From assembly GCA_965207495.1 (NCBI GenBank), contig OZ242287.1, forward strand, positions 4,216,001 to 4,280,000: a stretch of 64,000 bases of DNA, read 5' to 3'. This document shows, piece by piece, positions 1-8,644 of the stretch. The translations under genes were made by a program, and so were the position numbers. This DNA is from Bin5 sp965207495 (lineage in GTDB: Bacteria; Chloroflexota; Anaerolineae; Caldilineales; Caldilineaceae). Under the pieces are notes generated by a model. The model was not told where the DNA came from. It was given only the letters and a program-made list of their open reading frames with translations, and made no database searches. How positions within the stretch are numbered: the first letter of the stretch is position 1; each line of letters begins with the position of its first letter.

Positions 1-574
1 GAATCGCCTGGGCACTGCGGGGAAAGTAGCGGGCGTGGACTTTCGCCCCGCGCATCGTCTGACTGCGCCAGAATACTGTGTTGAGATGCAGGTCGGCGCC
101 GAATATCTCTTCGAGCAGGAGGAGAAGGGGCGCCTGCATGCGGTGATCGCAGTGGAGCCAGAGGGTGCCGTCGGCGTGTAGCAGCTGGCGCAGGAGGAGT
201 AGACGGTCGGCCAGGAACTGGAGGTAGTCGCTGGGCTGCCAGACGTCTTGATAGGCGGCGACTTCGCCCAGCGTGGGCTGCCGCTTGCCGCGGAGACGGA
301 TACGGCTGGTATAGGTGCGGTTCGAGTTGTAAGGCGGGTCCAAGTAGACCAGATTTACGCTGCTGCGATAACCATTGGCCAGCAGCCAGGAGAGCGAATC
401 GAAGTTGTCGCCAAACAGCAGGAGACCGCCTTGGCCATTACCGCTGTTGCGCGGCAGGTAGCTTTCCAGCTGACTGACAGGGGGACTGGTGGGTTCAACT
501 GTCAGCCGTTTGCCGGGCCACGAGAGTGTTATGTTATCGTGTTTGCGATTTGCCGACGGTGTTTCGGCTGTCAT
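1..574 (-). CDS. DNA methyltransferase, N6-adenine/N4-cytosine type (partial, N-terminal part)
   Basis: This is the start of a site-specific DNA methyltransferase that would transfer a methyl group from SAM to an adenine or cytosine amino group. The frame opens with ATG at 574 and stays open to the left edge (191 codons seen). The catalytic motif IV DPPYNS is visible at about residues 80-85, preceded by an LLLFGDN stretch, as in methylases of the type III Mod / beta-class group. The SAM-binding FxGxG motif is not seen and should lie beyond the window. Whether a restriction endonuclease follows cannot be seen. The family call is firm; the specificity is unknown. Confidence 0.85.
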   Translation of the reverse strand, partial: MTAETPSANRKHDNITLSWPGKRLTVEPTSPPVSQLESYLPRNSGNGQGGLLLFGDNFDSLSWLLANGYRSSVNLVYLDPPYNSNRTYTSRIRLRGKRQPTLGEVAAYQDVWQPSDYLQFLADRLLLLRQLLHADGTLWLHCDHRMQAPLLLLLEEIFGADLHLNTVFWRSQTMRGAKVHARYFPRSAQAI

Positions 575-689
575 GGCGTGTGTGTGGACTGGGTTCGATT
601 GCGCCGGTCGGGAATATGGTGGGAAATGGCCGGTTGAGAGTGGGCCCAGTAGCTGCTTTTCTCGAAACTGGCTCGGAGTCCAATCGAAA

Positions 690-730
690 GACCCGGCAGC
701 CCTGTTTCTTGCTGCCGGGTCTCTGTTTTG
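690..730 (-). terminator. Perfect 11-bp hairpin, probable terminator of the molybdenum hydroxylase operon
   Basis: GACCCGGCAGC (690-700) pairs perfectly with GCTGCCGGGTC (711-721) across a 10-nt loop. Reading leftward the stem is followed by TTTCG, and reading rightward by TCTGTTTT, so it could work on either strand. It lies just past the stop of the MoaD-like gene, the last gene of the leftward operon. Confidence 0.65.
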
Positions 731-754
731 AAATCACTTTCCCGCGCGGGCGGG

Positions 755-1033
755 TCAGTCTTGGTACGAATTGCCGCCGGTCATGGCTGGAACGAAATGC
801 ACTTCGCTGTCCGGCCCCACGGCCGCGCGCAGGCCTCGATTCTGCACGGCGCCATCGACGGCGACAGTCCAGCCGGGCCGGATGCGTCCTTCATCGATGA
901 TGCGTTCGGCGATCCCTGGGAAGCGCTCCTCCAGGGCGGCGACCAGCTCGCGTACGGATTCGCCCTCGGCTTCGACGATCTGCTGGCCGTCGGTAAGCGG
1001 GCGCATCAGCGGCGGAATCCAGACTTTGGCCAC
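755..1033 (-). CDS. MoaD/ThiS-family sulfur-carrier-like protein with a tail after the Gly-Gly
   Basis: This is a 92-residue ubiquitin-fold protein of the MoaD/ThiS type. In molybdopterin synthesis MoaD carries a thiocarboxylate on its C-terminal glycine. It follows the molybdopterin subunit of the hydroxylase by 2 bp, so it is the last gene of that operon and probably serves cofactor supply or sulfuration. The family Gly-Gly is present, but five residues (NSYQD) follow it. A working carrier would need this tail removed, unless the protein has another role. Cleavable tails are known in some bacterial sulfur carriers. The family assignment rests on length, fold-like pattern and context. Confidence 0.75.
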   Translation of the reverse strand: MAKVWIPPLMRPLTDGQQIVEAEGESVRELVAALEERFPGIAERIIDEGRIRPGWTVAVDGAVQNRGLRAAVGPDSEVHFVPAMTGGNSYQD

Positions 1034-1035
1034 GC

Positions 1036-3354
1036 TCAGTCGTCTCCTGGCACCAGTTCAGCCTCGGCCTCCTGGGCCCACATCGCTTCAAGGAGGTTGG
1101 CCGGGGAGATCGGGAGCTTATCCATGCGCACGCCGGTGGCCTGGTAGACTGCGTTGGCGACTGCGCCGGCAGGCGGCACGATATTGACTTCACCCACGCC
1201 GCGTACACCGTAGGGGTGGGCGGGATGGGGGACCTCGACCATAATCGTTTCGATCATGGGCAGGTCCAGAGCGGTTGGCATACGGTAGTCGAGCAGACTG
1301 GCGTTGAGAAGATGGCCCTCGTCGTCGTAGATGTACTCTTCGTTGATTGCCCAGCCGATGCCTTGTGCGACACCTCCCTGCATCTGTCCTTCCACATAGG
1401 AGGGATGAATGGCCTTGCCGACGTCCTGGGCGATCGTGTAGCGGAGAACCGTGATCTTGCCCGTGTCCGGGTCGACCTCAATGTCTATGCACTGGGTGGA
1501 GAACCCTGGGCCGAAGTCCTGCGGATGGACGGTGGAACTGGCCATCATGGGCTCTTCGCGCTGGACGAGACCGGCGGCCTCGACGAAGGGAAGGCTCTCG
1601 CTGCCGGCGCTGAATGTGCCGTCTTCATAGCTTACGTCGCTGGCGGCAACTTCCCACTGATCGGCGAGGCGATTCTTCATTTCTTGCAGGAGTTGCTGGC
1701 CAAGGTTGTAGGCGGCGAGACCGGTTGCGAAGGTTGTACGGCTGCCGCCGGTCACGTCGTTGTAGGAGACAGTGTCTGTATCCACGACGCGGGCCATTAC
1801 CTGCTCGTATTCGATATCCATCGCCTCGGCCAACTGCATTGCGATGGAGGCTCGCGTACCGCCGATGTCGGTGGACGCTTCGTTGAGATTAACTGTGCCA
1901 TCGGGGTTGAGAACGGCGGTTGCGCTGGACTGGCCGCCCCAATTGTTCCAATAGCCGGAAGCGATGCCGCGGCCTCGATATTTGCCTTCCAGCGGCGTCT
2001 GATAGTGTTCGGAGTCCCTGATGGCCTCCACAGTCTCTATATGTCCGATGCGGGCGTACTGCAGGCCGTCCGGCCGGCGGTCGTTCTCCTTGGCGCCGTT
2101 GAGGATGCGGAATTCGGCGGGATCCATGCCGAGCTTCTCGGCCAGTTCATCAACGACGCTCTCCACTGCGAAGGCTACGTTTGTTCCGCCAGGCGCGCGG
2201 TAGGCTGCGCTGCGAGGTCGGTTCACGACGATGTCATAGCCGTCCACCTGAAGATTGTCGATGGCGTAAGGGGCCAGACTCACGTTGGCGGCGGCGCCGA
2301 CGGGCGAGCCGGGATAGGCGCCGGCCTCGTAGTAGAGTTCGGCGAGGGCAGCGGAGATCTTGCCGTCTGCATCGACGCCGATCTTCACACGGATATTGGA
2401 GCCGGAAGTGGGCCCTGTTGCGGCGAGGACGTCGGCGCGGCTCATCACGACCTTGACGGGTTCGTGGCCGGCCTTCTCGGAAAGTATTACTGCGACAGGC
2501 TCGACATAGACGTTGATTTTGCCGCCGAAGCCGCCGCCGATCTCGGTGGGAACCACTTTCAGTCGCGAGACCGGTACTTTCAGGATCTCACATACCTGGC
2601 CGCGTACTGCGAAGGAGCCCTGGGTGCTGGTCCAGATGGTGATCTGGCCGTCGGCACTGTGCAGGGCGGTGGCGGCGTGGGGTTCGATGTAACCCTGGTG
2701 GACCGTTTCGGTGCGGAATGTGCGATCGACAACCATGTGGGCGCCGGCAAAGCCGGCATCGAGGTCGCCGCGCTGGTGGCTGAAGACTGAGGCAAGGTTG
2801 GTCGGCTCAGTTCCGATTTCACCCATTGAATCGGTGCGCATGGTCTCCAGTAGAATAGGCGCATCGTCAGCCAGGGCGTCGTCGACGGTCATCACCGGAG
2901 GCAGCAGCTCGTAGTCGACTTCGATCAGCCCGGCGGCCTCCTCAGCGATATGGGGGTTGATGGCGGCGACGGCCGCGAGTGCATGGCCGTGATACAGGAC
3001 TTTCTCACTGGCCAGGACGTTGTCGCTCAGATACTTCAGGTTGATGGCGCCTTCGCCCAGGTCTTCGACCTTGTCCTCGGCTTCAGGCAGATCGGCGGCG
3101 GTGACGACTGCGCGCACGCCGGGCAGGGCTTCGGCCTTGCTGGTGTCGATGGAACGAATGTGGGCATGGGCGTGAGGGCTGCGCAGTACGAAGCCGTGCA
3201 GCAGCCCGGTCATCTGGACATCGGCGGCATAGACGGCGCGGCCCGTAACTTTGTCAACGCCGTCAGGCCTTACAGGACGTGTGCCGATGACCTTATAGCC
3301 GTTCTGACCGTTAGCGGCCAGTTTAGCAGTGCCATTCTGTTTTGTACCGGCCAT
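1036..3354 (-). CDS. Xanthine dehydrogenase family, molybdopterin-binding catalytic subunit
   Basis: This is the large, molybdenum-cofactor subunit of a three-subunit molybdenum hydroxylase (CoxL/XdhA type, 772 residues, normal size). These enzymes oxidise C-H bonds of aldehydes, purines or other heterocycles using water as oxygen source. An N-terminal a/b-hammerhead domain (about residues 20-140) precedes the two Moco-binding domains. The motif AYRAPGG is present, and GVGE near residue 720 carries the glutamate expected to act as base. The CO dehydrogenase signature AYxCSFR is absent, so it is not form I CODH. The substrate cannot be read from the sequence. It is the third gene of the operon, 18 bp after the 2Fe-2S subunit. 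Confidence 0.9.
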   Translation of the reverse strand: MAGTKQNGTAKLAANGQNGYKVIGTRPVRPDGVDKVTGRAVYAADVQMTGLLHGFVLRSPHAHAHIRSIDTSKAEALPGVRAVVTAADLPEAEDKVEDLGEGAINLKYLSDNVLASEKVLYHGHALAAVAAINPHIAEEAAGLIEVDYELLPPVMTVDDALADDAPILLETMRTDSMGEIGTEPTNLASVFSHQRGDLDAGFAGAHMVVDRTFRTETVHQGYIEPHAATALHSADGQITIWTSTQGSFAVRGQVCEILKVPVSRLKVVPTEIGGGFGGKINVYVEPVAVILSEKAGHEPVKVVMSRADVLAATGPTSGSNIRVKIGVDADGKISAALAELYYEAGAYPGSPVGAAANVSLAPYAIDNLQVDGYDIVVNRPRSAAYRAPGGTNVAFAVESVVDELAEKLGMDPAEFRILNGAKENDRRPDGLQYARIGHIETVEAIRDSEHYQTPLEGKYRGRGIASGYWNNWGGQSSATAVLNPDGTVNLNEASTDIGGTRASIAMQLAEAMDIEYEQVMARVVDTDTVSYNDVTGGSRTTFATGLAAYNLGQQLLQEMKNRLADQWEVAASDVSYEDGTFSAGSESLPFVEAAGLVQREEPMMASSTVHPQDFGPGFSTQCIDIEVDPDTGKITVLRYTIAQDVGKAIHPSYVEGQMQGGVAQGIGWAINEEYIYDDEGHLLNASLLDYRMPTALDLPMIETIMVEVPHPAHPYGVRGVGEVNIVPPAGAVANAVYQATGVRMDKLPISPANLLEAMWAQEAEAELVPGDD

Positions 3355-3372
3355 TTGAAATCCTCCTCGGAA

Positions 3373-3846
3373 CTAGGCGTCGTTTTCGGCCACGTCCAAT
3401 ACTGCTCGCACGATCTTGTCATAGCCTGTGCAACGGCAGAGATTGCCTGCCAACCAGAGGCGAACGTCGTGCTCACTGGGCGCGGGGTTGTCATCAAGGA
3501 GCGCTTTGGCAGAGACGATGAATCCCGGCGTGCAGATACCGCACTGCAACGAGGCATGCTCGAGGAACTTCTGCTGCAGCGGATGCAGTTCGCCACCTTC
3601 GGCAATGCCTTCGATAGTCACCACGGAGCGGCCTTGGATCTCGGGCGCGAGCACGAGACAGGAGTTAACGAGAACGCCGTCCAGCATCACGTTACAGGCG
3701 CCACAGTTGCCGTTACCGCAGCCTTCTTTGCTGCCGATCATGCCCAGATTGTCCCTTAGCGCCTCCAGCAGCGTCTGCCGGGATTCGCAAAGGAAGATAG
3801 TTTCCTCGCCATTAATTGTAGTTTCTACCGCGATCTTTTTAGCCAT
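3373..3846 (-). CDS. Molybdenum hydroxylase 2Fe-2S subunit (CoxS/XdhC-like)
   Basis: This is the small iron-sulfur subunit, which passes electrons from the molybdenum site to FAD. Cys43, Cys48, Cys51 and Cys63 form the plant-type ferredoxin cluster. Cys102, Cys105, Cys137 and Cys139 (QCGICTPG and LCRCTGY) form the second cluster. At 157 residues it has the usual length. Its start overlaps the end of the FAD-subunit gene by 8 bp, so the two are probably translationally coupled. Confidence 0.93.
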   Translation of the reverse strand: MAKKIAVETTINGEETIFLCESRQTLLEALRDNLGMIGSKEGCGNGNCGACNVMLDGVLVNSCLVLAPEIQGRSVVTIEGIAEGGELHPLQQKFLEHASLQCGICTPGFIVSAKALLDDNPAPSEHDVRLWLAGNLCRCTGYDKIVRAVLDVAENDA

Positions 3847-4750
3847 GTCCGTTCAGTCTCCCAAGTTCGTCAACAGTTTGTGTGCCTCTTGCCCGGTCGA
3901 TTGCGATGCGGAGCGCGCGCTGGGTTAACACTCCCGACAGGTGTGTGCGCTGGGCAATTGTTCCCCGCATGTCACTGATCGGTCGGGCCGCGGCCTTGGC
4001 CAGGTCGGCGGCTTTTGCCAGAGTCTCTTCGGAGACCGGTTGACCAGCCAATGCGTCGCCTGCTTCCTGCACAAAGAGCGGCGTTGGGGCGACAGCGCCT
4101 ATTGAGACGCGGCCAGACTGGATGGTGCTCTTGTCATCGCTGAGGACTACAGAGGCACCGGCGCCGACGACAGCAATGTCCATCTCATTGCGCGGGATGA
4201 AGCGCAGGTAGGCTGCGCCGAAGTTGGCGGGCGGCGTTGGAAATTCAAGTGCGACCAGGAACTCGCCGTTTTCCAGAACGTTGCGGCCAGGAGCGGTACA
4301 GAAGTCCTCGACTGCGACGGAGCGGCGCCCGTTGGGGCCGGCGATATGGCAGGTGACGCTGTGGGCGATGAGGTTAGGAATCGAATCTGCGGCGGGAGAG
4401 GAGTTACAGACGTTGCCGCCGAGGCTGGCGCGCCCTTGAATCTGCGTGCCGCCGATCAGGTGTGTTGAATCAATCAGTGCCGGATAGGCGTCGCGAATGG
4501 CCTGATTGGCGTTGATCGAATGGCACGATGCCGATGCACCCAGGGTCAGGCCGTCGCCGCTGACAGAAATCGACATCAGTTCGGGGATTCGCTTCAGGTC
4601 GACAACAGTGTCCAGTGCAAGGCGCCCTTCCTGAAGCTGAGCAATCAGGTCCGTACCCCCGCTCAGCGGTCGGGCCGTTGCGCCCCCGGCAGCAAGTGCC
4701 GAGATCGCCTCGTCCACACTAGTTGGTGCTACAAAATCAAAAGCTTGCAA
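3839..4750 (-). CDS. Molybdenum hydroxylase FAD-binding subunit (CoxM-like)
   Basis: This is the medium subunit, which binds FAD and hands electrons to an acceptor. The PCMH-type FAD-binding pattern is clear: SGGTDLIAQL near residue 30 and LGGNVCNSSPAAD near residue 115, followed by the CO dehydrogenase flavoprotein C-terminal domain. It is the first gene of the operon. The start is a TTG at 4750, with AGGAGG seven bases upstream. A promoter matching the sigma-70 pattern lies about 90 bp upstream. Confidence 0.92.
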   Translation of the reverse strand: MQAFDFVAPTSVDEAISALAAGGATARPLSGGTDLIAQLQEGRLALDTVVDLKRIPELMSISVSGDGLTLGASASCHSINANQAIRDAYPALIDSTHLIGGTQIQGRASLGGNVCNSSPAADSIPNLIAHSVTCHIAGPNGRRSVAVEDFCTAPGRNVLENGEFLVALEFPTPPANFGAAYLRFIPRNEMDIAVVGAGASVVLSDDKSTIQSGRVSIGAVAPTPLFVQEAGDALAGQPVSEETLAKAADLAKAAARPISDMRGTIAQRTHLSGVLTQRALRIAIDRARGTQTVDELGRLNGHG

Positions 4751-4840
4751 AGAACTACCTCCTCGATGGGTTCGGGTGTTGGAAACTCTATGCGCAGAGT
4801 ACTAATCGAAGTCCGCTAAGGGCTACGAGGAAACCGGAAT

Positions 4841-4869
4841 ATCATAGGAATATCTCAAGAAAATCACAA
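4841..4869 (-). promoter_or_regulatory. Predicted sigma-70-type promoter of the molybdenum hydroxylase operon
   Basis: Read leftward, TTGTGA (4869-4864), a 17-base spacer and TATGAT (4846-4841) match the -35/-10 consensus well. The first gene starts at 4750, giving a leader of about 85 nt. The 286-bp divergent region 4751-5036 also serves comEC, for which no equally good promoter was found. Confidence 0.55.
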
Positions 4870-5036
4870 GGAGCCTACTCCGGTTCAGTTATACCATAAG
4901 ATCAATCGAGACGAAAAACGGCCAGACTGAATTTCACGTTGCACTCCGGATCGGCTTTATCGTTTTGAATGGGGTATGATACCGCCGTCCAGTTCTGCGG
5001 CAACCGATACATGTTGCTCATAAAAAGATTGACCGG

Positions 5037-7709
5037 ATGAAACTGCTTTATCTTGCCCTAGCCTATCTCCTGGGCCTAGCGGCCGGACAGATTCTCTGGA
5101 AGCAGGGATGGTTTGGCTGCGGTATCGGCGACCAATATTGGATCGCTGCCCTGGCTCTTGTTGGCTGCTTTCTTTGGATCGACGCCAGCGGCGACCGCCG
5201 CGCCGGGGAGCCGATGCGCTGGCCGGCTGCAGCTGGTTTTTCTCCCCCTCGCAGCATCCCCTCAACCTGGTTTGTCGGTGGCCTCGTCCTTGCAGGCATT
5301 TGCGGATTTCTTCGCCTTGGTTCGCACCCGCCTCAGCCCTGCCCCGGGCCATCTGATCTGGCCTACTACAACCTGGTCTACAACAACCTGGACAGTGATG
5401 AGAATATCAGCCGCTTGACGACGGCAGAAGGCTATGTGACGAGCTATCCTATAGTGCAGGGCGGACGGCAGCGGCTGGACATCGAAGTGGGATCTGTGGT
5501 GGTCGAAGGCGTTCGGAGAAAGGTCGATGGACGTCTGCGACTTCAGACGGGCGCGGCATACAGCTATCGCTTTGGTGAAAGAGTGCAGGCACGTGGTCAG
5601 TTGACGGAGCCGTCGATCCTGGGGGATTTCGATTACAAGGCTTACCTGGCGCGCAGGCAGATTCACAGCCTGATGCTGCGGCCGCAGGTCGTACCACAGC
5701 CGGGGATGCTGCACGGGGGCTCATTGCTTCAGTTCGTCTACGGAATACGCGAACGGAGCGAGAGACTGCTGAACCGCTTGCTGCCGGAGCCGTACGCGGC
5801 GCTGGCCAGCGGTATGCTGCTGGGCATTGAAGCGGGCATACCCGACGAGTTGTACGAGAAGTTCCACCTTACAGGCACCAGCCACGTAATCGTGATCAGC
5901 GGCAGCAATGTGGCGCTGGTGACCGGTGTGTTGATGGCGCTGGGAATGTGGCTGTTCGGGAAACGCGGCGCAATTTGGCCCACCCTATGCGGGCTCGCCC
6001 TATACACGCTTCTCGTTGGCGGCGACGCCGCGGTCATGCGGGCAGCCCTGATGGGTGCACTTTTTGTGGTCGCGACTGTGCTTGGCCGTCAGAGCACCGC
6101 ACTGGTTAGCCTGGCTGGCGCAGGCTGGCTCATGACTTTGTGGAATCCCCTCATGCTCTGGGACGTAGGATTTCAGCTCAGCGGTGCGGCCACTCTTGGG
6201 TTGATATTGGTGGGTCCTGCGCTTAGGGATAGCTATACATCATTTTGGAACAGGATGGGACAATGGTTGCGGCGGTGGCGGCCATCGACAGTTGGTCCCA
6301 TGTCGGACTTTCTCAGACCCAACTCGGCCGGTGACCTGTTACGTGATGGACTCTTAATGACAGTTGCGGCCAGCATAACGACGTTTCCCCTGATCGTGTT
6401 TTACTTTGGTCGTCTCAGTTTGATCAGTTTGCTCTCGAATCTGCTGATCGTACCCGTACAGCCAGGGATACTGATATTCGGCGGCATCGCCCTGTTTTTT
6501 GGACTCTCTGGAATGGAGCAGCTGGCGCAGTTCTTTCTTTTTGTACCCTACGCGAGTCTTTGGTGGACGACGATGATCGTAAATTGGAGTGCGAGTTTCC
6601 AAGGTGCCAGTGTAAATGTCAGCTGGTTCGGAGGCGGTACGGCGGCACTCACTTATGCCGCAATTTTCGGACTTTTTTGGCGAAGGCCGATATCGAGTTA
6701 CCTTCGCTTGTGCTGGCGCAGGACGGTCAGAAAATCCACTCAGCGTCACGTCGCGATGCCGATAAGGAAGAAGCTGGCCGGCACGGTCATCGCGACACCG
6801 ACGTGGACCTTAGGCGCCTTGTCCGTGGTCGCTGGGATGCTGTGGTGGATCGCTCTGACACAGCCGGACGGCCAGCTCCATGTTCATTTTCTTGACGTTG
6901 GGCAGGGAGACGGGATCTTCATCCAAACGCCGGGCGGGCGGCAGCTGTTGATCGATGGCGGGGATGACGGCCAGCAACTCTTCGCCGAATTGGGCGCGGT
7001 GATGCCGTTTTGGGACCGGGAGATCGATTACGCGATCGTGACCCACCCGGACTGGGACCATATGGGCGGCCAGACCGATCTGCCTGAACGTTTCGGAATC
7101 AGCCAGGCGGCTATCAGCGAGAATACGCGCGGCCACGAAGACGCGCAGATTTGGCTGGAGGCCCTCGATGAAGCGAATGTGCCGGTGGAAGGGCTCCAAC
7201 AGGGTAGTTGGCTGGACCTCGGTGACGGCGTATCGCTGTGGGCGCTGTGGCCGCCGCGTGAAGAGGAGCTGGAGGGCCTGGACGACAGTGACAAGAATGA
7301 ACGGTCGCTGATCCTGAAGCTGGTCTACGGTGAGTTCACGGTACTGCTGACAGGCGATGCCGGGCGGCCCAGTGAGGAGCGACTGGTCCGCGGGGACCAA
7401 CCGCTCGCCGCGCACGTGCTCAAGGTAGGACACCACGGCAGCGAGCACAGTAGCAGCAGAGGCTTTGTCGAGGCGGTCAATCCGGGTGTAGCGGTGTTTC
7501 AGGTGGGGGCAGGGAACAGTTATGGTCACCCTGACCCTGAGGTACTGGATATACTGAGCGGGCGGCTGATCCTCCGCAACGACCGGGAGGGCAGGGTCCA
7601 CATCTGGAGCGACGGGAAGCAGATGTGGATCGAGACGGAAGCCGGAATCGAGACCGACCTGTTTGAACTGGCCGGAGCGGCGACGACTCTTGATACAGAT
7701 TTGAAATGA
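5037..7709 (+). CDS. comEC: ComEC/Rec2 competence protein, DNA uptake channel
   Basis: This is the inner-membrane channel that takes up single-stranded DNA in natural transformation (890 residues, at the long end for the family). An N-terminal membrane segment and DUF4131-like region (about 1-220) come first. The Competence domain with many hydrophobic helices follows (about 230-560), including the LTGTSHVIVISGSN motif. A metallo-beta-lactamase-like domain starts near residue 610 with FLDVGQGDG and has the metal motif HPDWDH near 665 and GHHGSEHS near 800. It stands alone between the hydroxylase operon and a convergent small gene. Other competence genes are not in the window. Confidence 0.93.
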   Translation: MKLLYLALAYLLGLAAGQILWKQGWFGCGIGDQYWIAALALVGCFLWIDASGDRRAGEPMRWPAAAGFSPPRSIPSTWFVGGLVLAGICGFLRLGSHPPQPCPGPSDLAYYNLVYNNLDSDENISRLTTAEGYVTSYPIVQGGRQRLDIEVGSVVVEGVRRKVDGRLRLQTGAAYSYRFGERVQARGQLTEPSILGDFDYKAYLARRQIHSLMLRPQVVPQPGMLHGGSLLQFVYGIRERSERLLNRLLPEPYAALASGMLLGIEAGIPDELYEKFHLTGTSHVIVISGSNVALVTGVLMALGMWLFGKRGAIWPTLCGLALYTLLVGGDAAVMRAALMGALFVVATVLGRQSTALVSLAGAGWLMTLWNPLMLWDVGFQLSGAATLGLILVGPALRDSYTSFWNRMGQWLRRWRPSTVGPMSDFLRPNSAGDLLRDGLLMTVAASITTFPLIVFYFGRLSLISLLSNLLIVPVQPGILIFGGIALFFGLSGMEQLAQFFLFVPYASLWWTTMIVNWSASFQGASVNVSWFGGGTAALTYAAIFGLFWRRPISSYLRLCWRRTVRKSTQRHVAMPIRKKLAGTVIATPTWTLGALSVVAGMLWWIALTQPDGQLHVHFLDVGQGDGIFIQTPGGRQLLIDGGDDGQQLFAELGAVMPFWDREIDYAIVTHPDWDHMGGQTDLPERFGISQAAISENTRGHEDAQIWLEALDEANVPVEGLQQGSWLDLGDGVSLWALWPPREEELEGLDDSDKNERSLILKLVYGEFTVLLTGDAGRPSEERLVRGDQPLAAHVLKVGHHGSEHSSSRGFVEAVNPGVAVFQVGAGNSYGHPDPEVLDILSGRLILRNDREGRVHIWSDGKQMWIETEAGIETDLFELAGAATTLDTDLK

Positions 7710-7778
7710 CGTAGATCGGGGGCGGCAGGATCTGTCAAGTTGATTCAGGCGAGCGACGAAGGCTGTCCCGGTGCTTGG

Positions 7779-8273
7779 TCAGGCATCTTGGGCGGCGTCA
7801 GGCCGGACGAGGTAGAGAAGCGTGATCCCGAGGACAACGATCAGGCGAAAAGCGGCCTGACTTCCGTTCCAGACATCTGATTGCCACATCAGGAACCACT
7901 CCCCACCGACAGTGATAAACCCTGTAAACCATAGGACGATTCCCAATGTCAGGCCTGCGATCGCGACGCCTTTGGCCTGATTGAATTTATGGGCGTCATC
8001 TTTCGCGCGAAAAAGCCGAACTCCTCCCCACCAGCAGAGCACGGCGATCATTATTTCAACGAGAATGATTACCCAGTAGAGCAGGTGGTGCAGCGACGAA
8101 GCGTTGATTGCCCGCCACATTCCCTGATTGTCGGGGAAGGTCGTGTCCATTTTGAGTACGTGGACCACGAACCAGTAGTTTGAATCATAGTCTGTAAGAT
8201 TGTTAAACGCTACGAGCGAGGCATTGAGCGCGATGGCCCAAACAATGGAGATTTTCGAATACCTTGTGAACAT
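7779..8273 (-). CDS. DUF2165 small integral membrane protein
   Basis: This is a 164-residue protein with about four hydrophobic segments. It has the features I associate with DUF2165: an N-terminal helix followed by LVAFNNLTDYDSN, an SLHHLLYW segment, and a WFTGFITVGGEWFLMWQS stretch. No function is established for the family. GGAGG lies close upstream of the ATG. It is convergent with comEC. Confidence 0.75.
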   Translation of the reverse strand: MFTRYSKISIVWAIALNASLVAFNNLTDYDSNYWFVVHVLKMDTTFPDNQGMWRAINASSLHHLLYWVIILVEIMIAVLCWWGGVRLFRAKDDAHKFNQAKGVAIAGLTLGIVLWFTGFITVGGEWFLMWQSDVWNGSQAAFRLIVVLGITLLYLVRPDAAQDA

Positions 8274-8644
8274 ATTTCCTCCAGACTTATAGACTCTTAC
8301 GTGTGTTGGGGAGAGAGACCGAGAACAGAGTGGGAATTCAGGTCTTCGAAGGAGGGTCTCTAGCTCGGTCGTTTGCCTGGGCTAATGCCGGCACGATACC
8401 GAAGGCGTATGGCCCAGAAAACAGGGAGAACACGTCAGAGATCAAGCTGGCGGGAACAGGTCTGAACCGTCCTGTTCTGATGTCTCGGGGAAGATTCGCT
8501 CAGGTGAAGAGCCGGCCCGAAGCAGTTATCGACGCCGGCGTTCCTGACTTCCACGGTCGAAGCCTGGAATCAGGCATATCTATTGCTAAGGCTCTCAAGC
8601 TACTGCCCGGTCCGGGCGCGTTTTCTTGATAGCTTCAACTGGTC
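8274..8644. other. Intergenic region, no convincing gene
   Basis: In these 371 bp the longest frame is a GTG-started 108-codon one on the + strand (8303-8629). It has no ribosome site and no recognisable domain. A 7-bp inverted repeat (GAACAGG/CCTGTTC, about 8454-8477) is the only structure noticed. The region should hold the promoter of the DUF2165 gene, but no clear consensus was seen. Confidence 0.4.

Noticed and set aside
1216..2790. Long + strand open frame of 524 codons opposite the Moco subunit gene
   Set aside because: It is a shadow of a GC-rich gene; the product has no domain pattern, while the opposite strand encodes a clear molybdenum hydroxylase.
8303..8629. GTG-started 108-codon frame between the DUF2165 and AI-2E genes
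   Set aside because: No ribosome site, no domain and no operon context. Kept only as a note on the gap.
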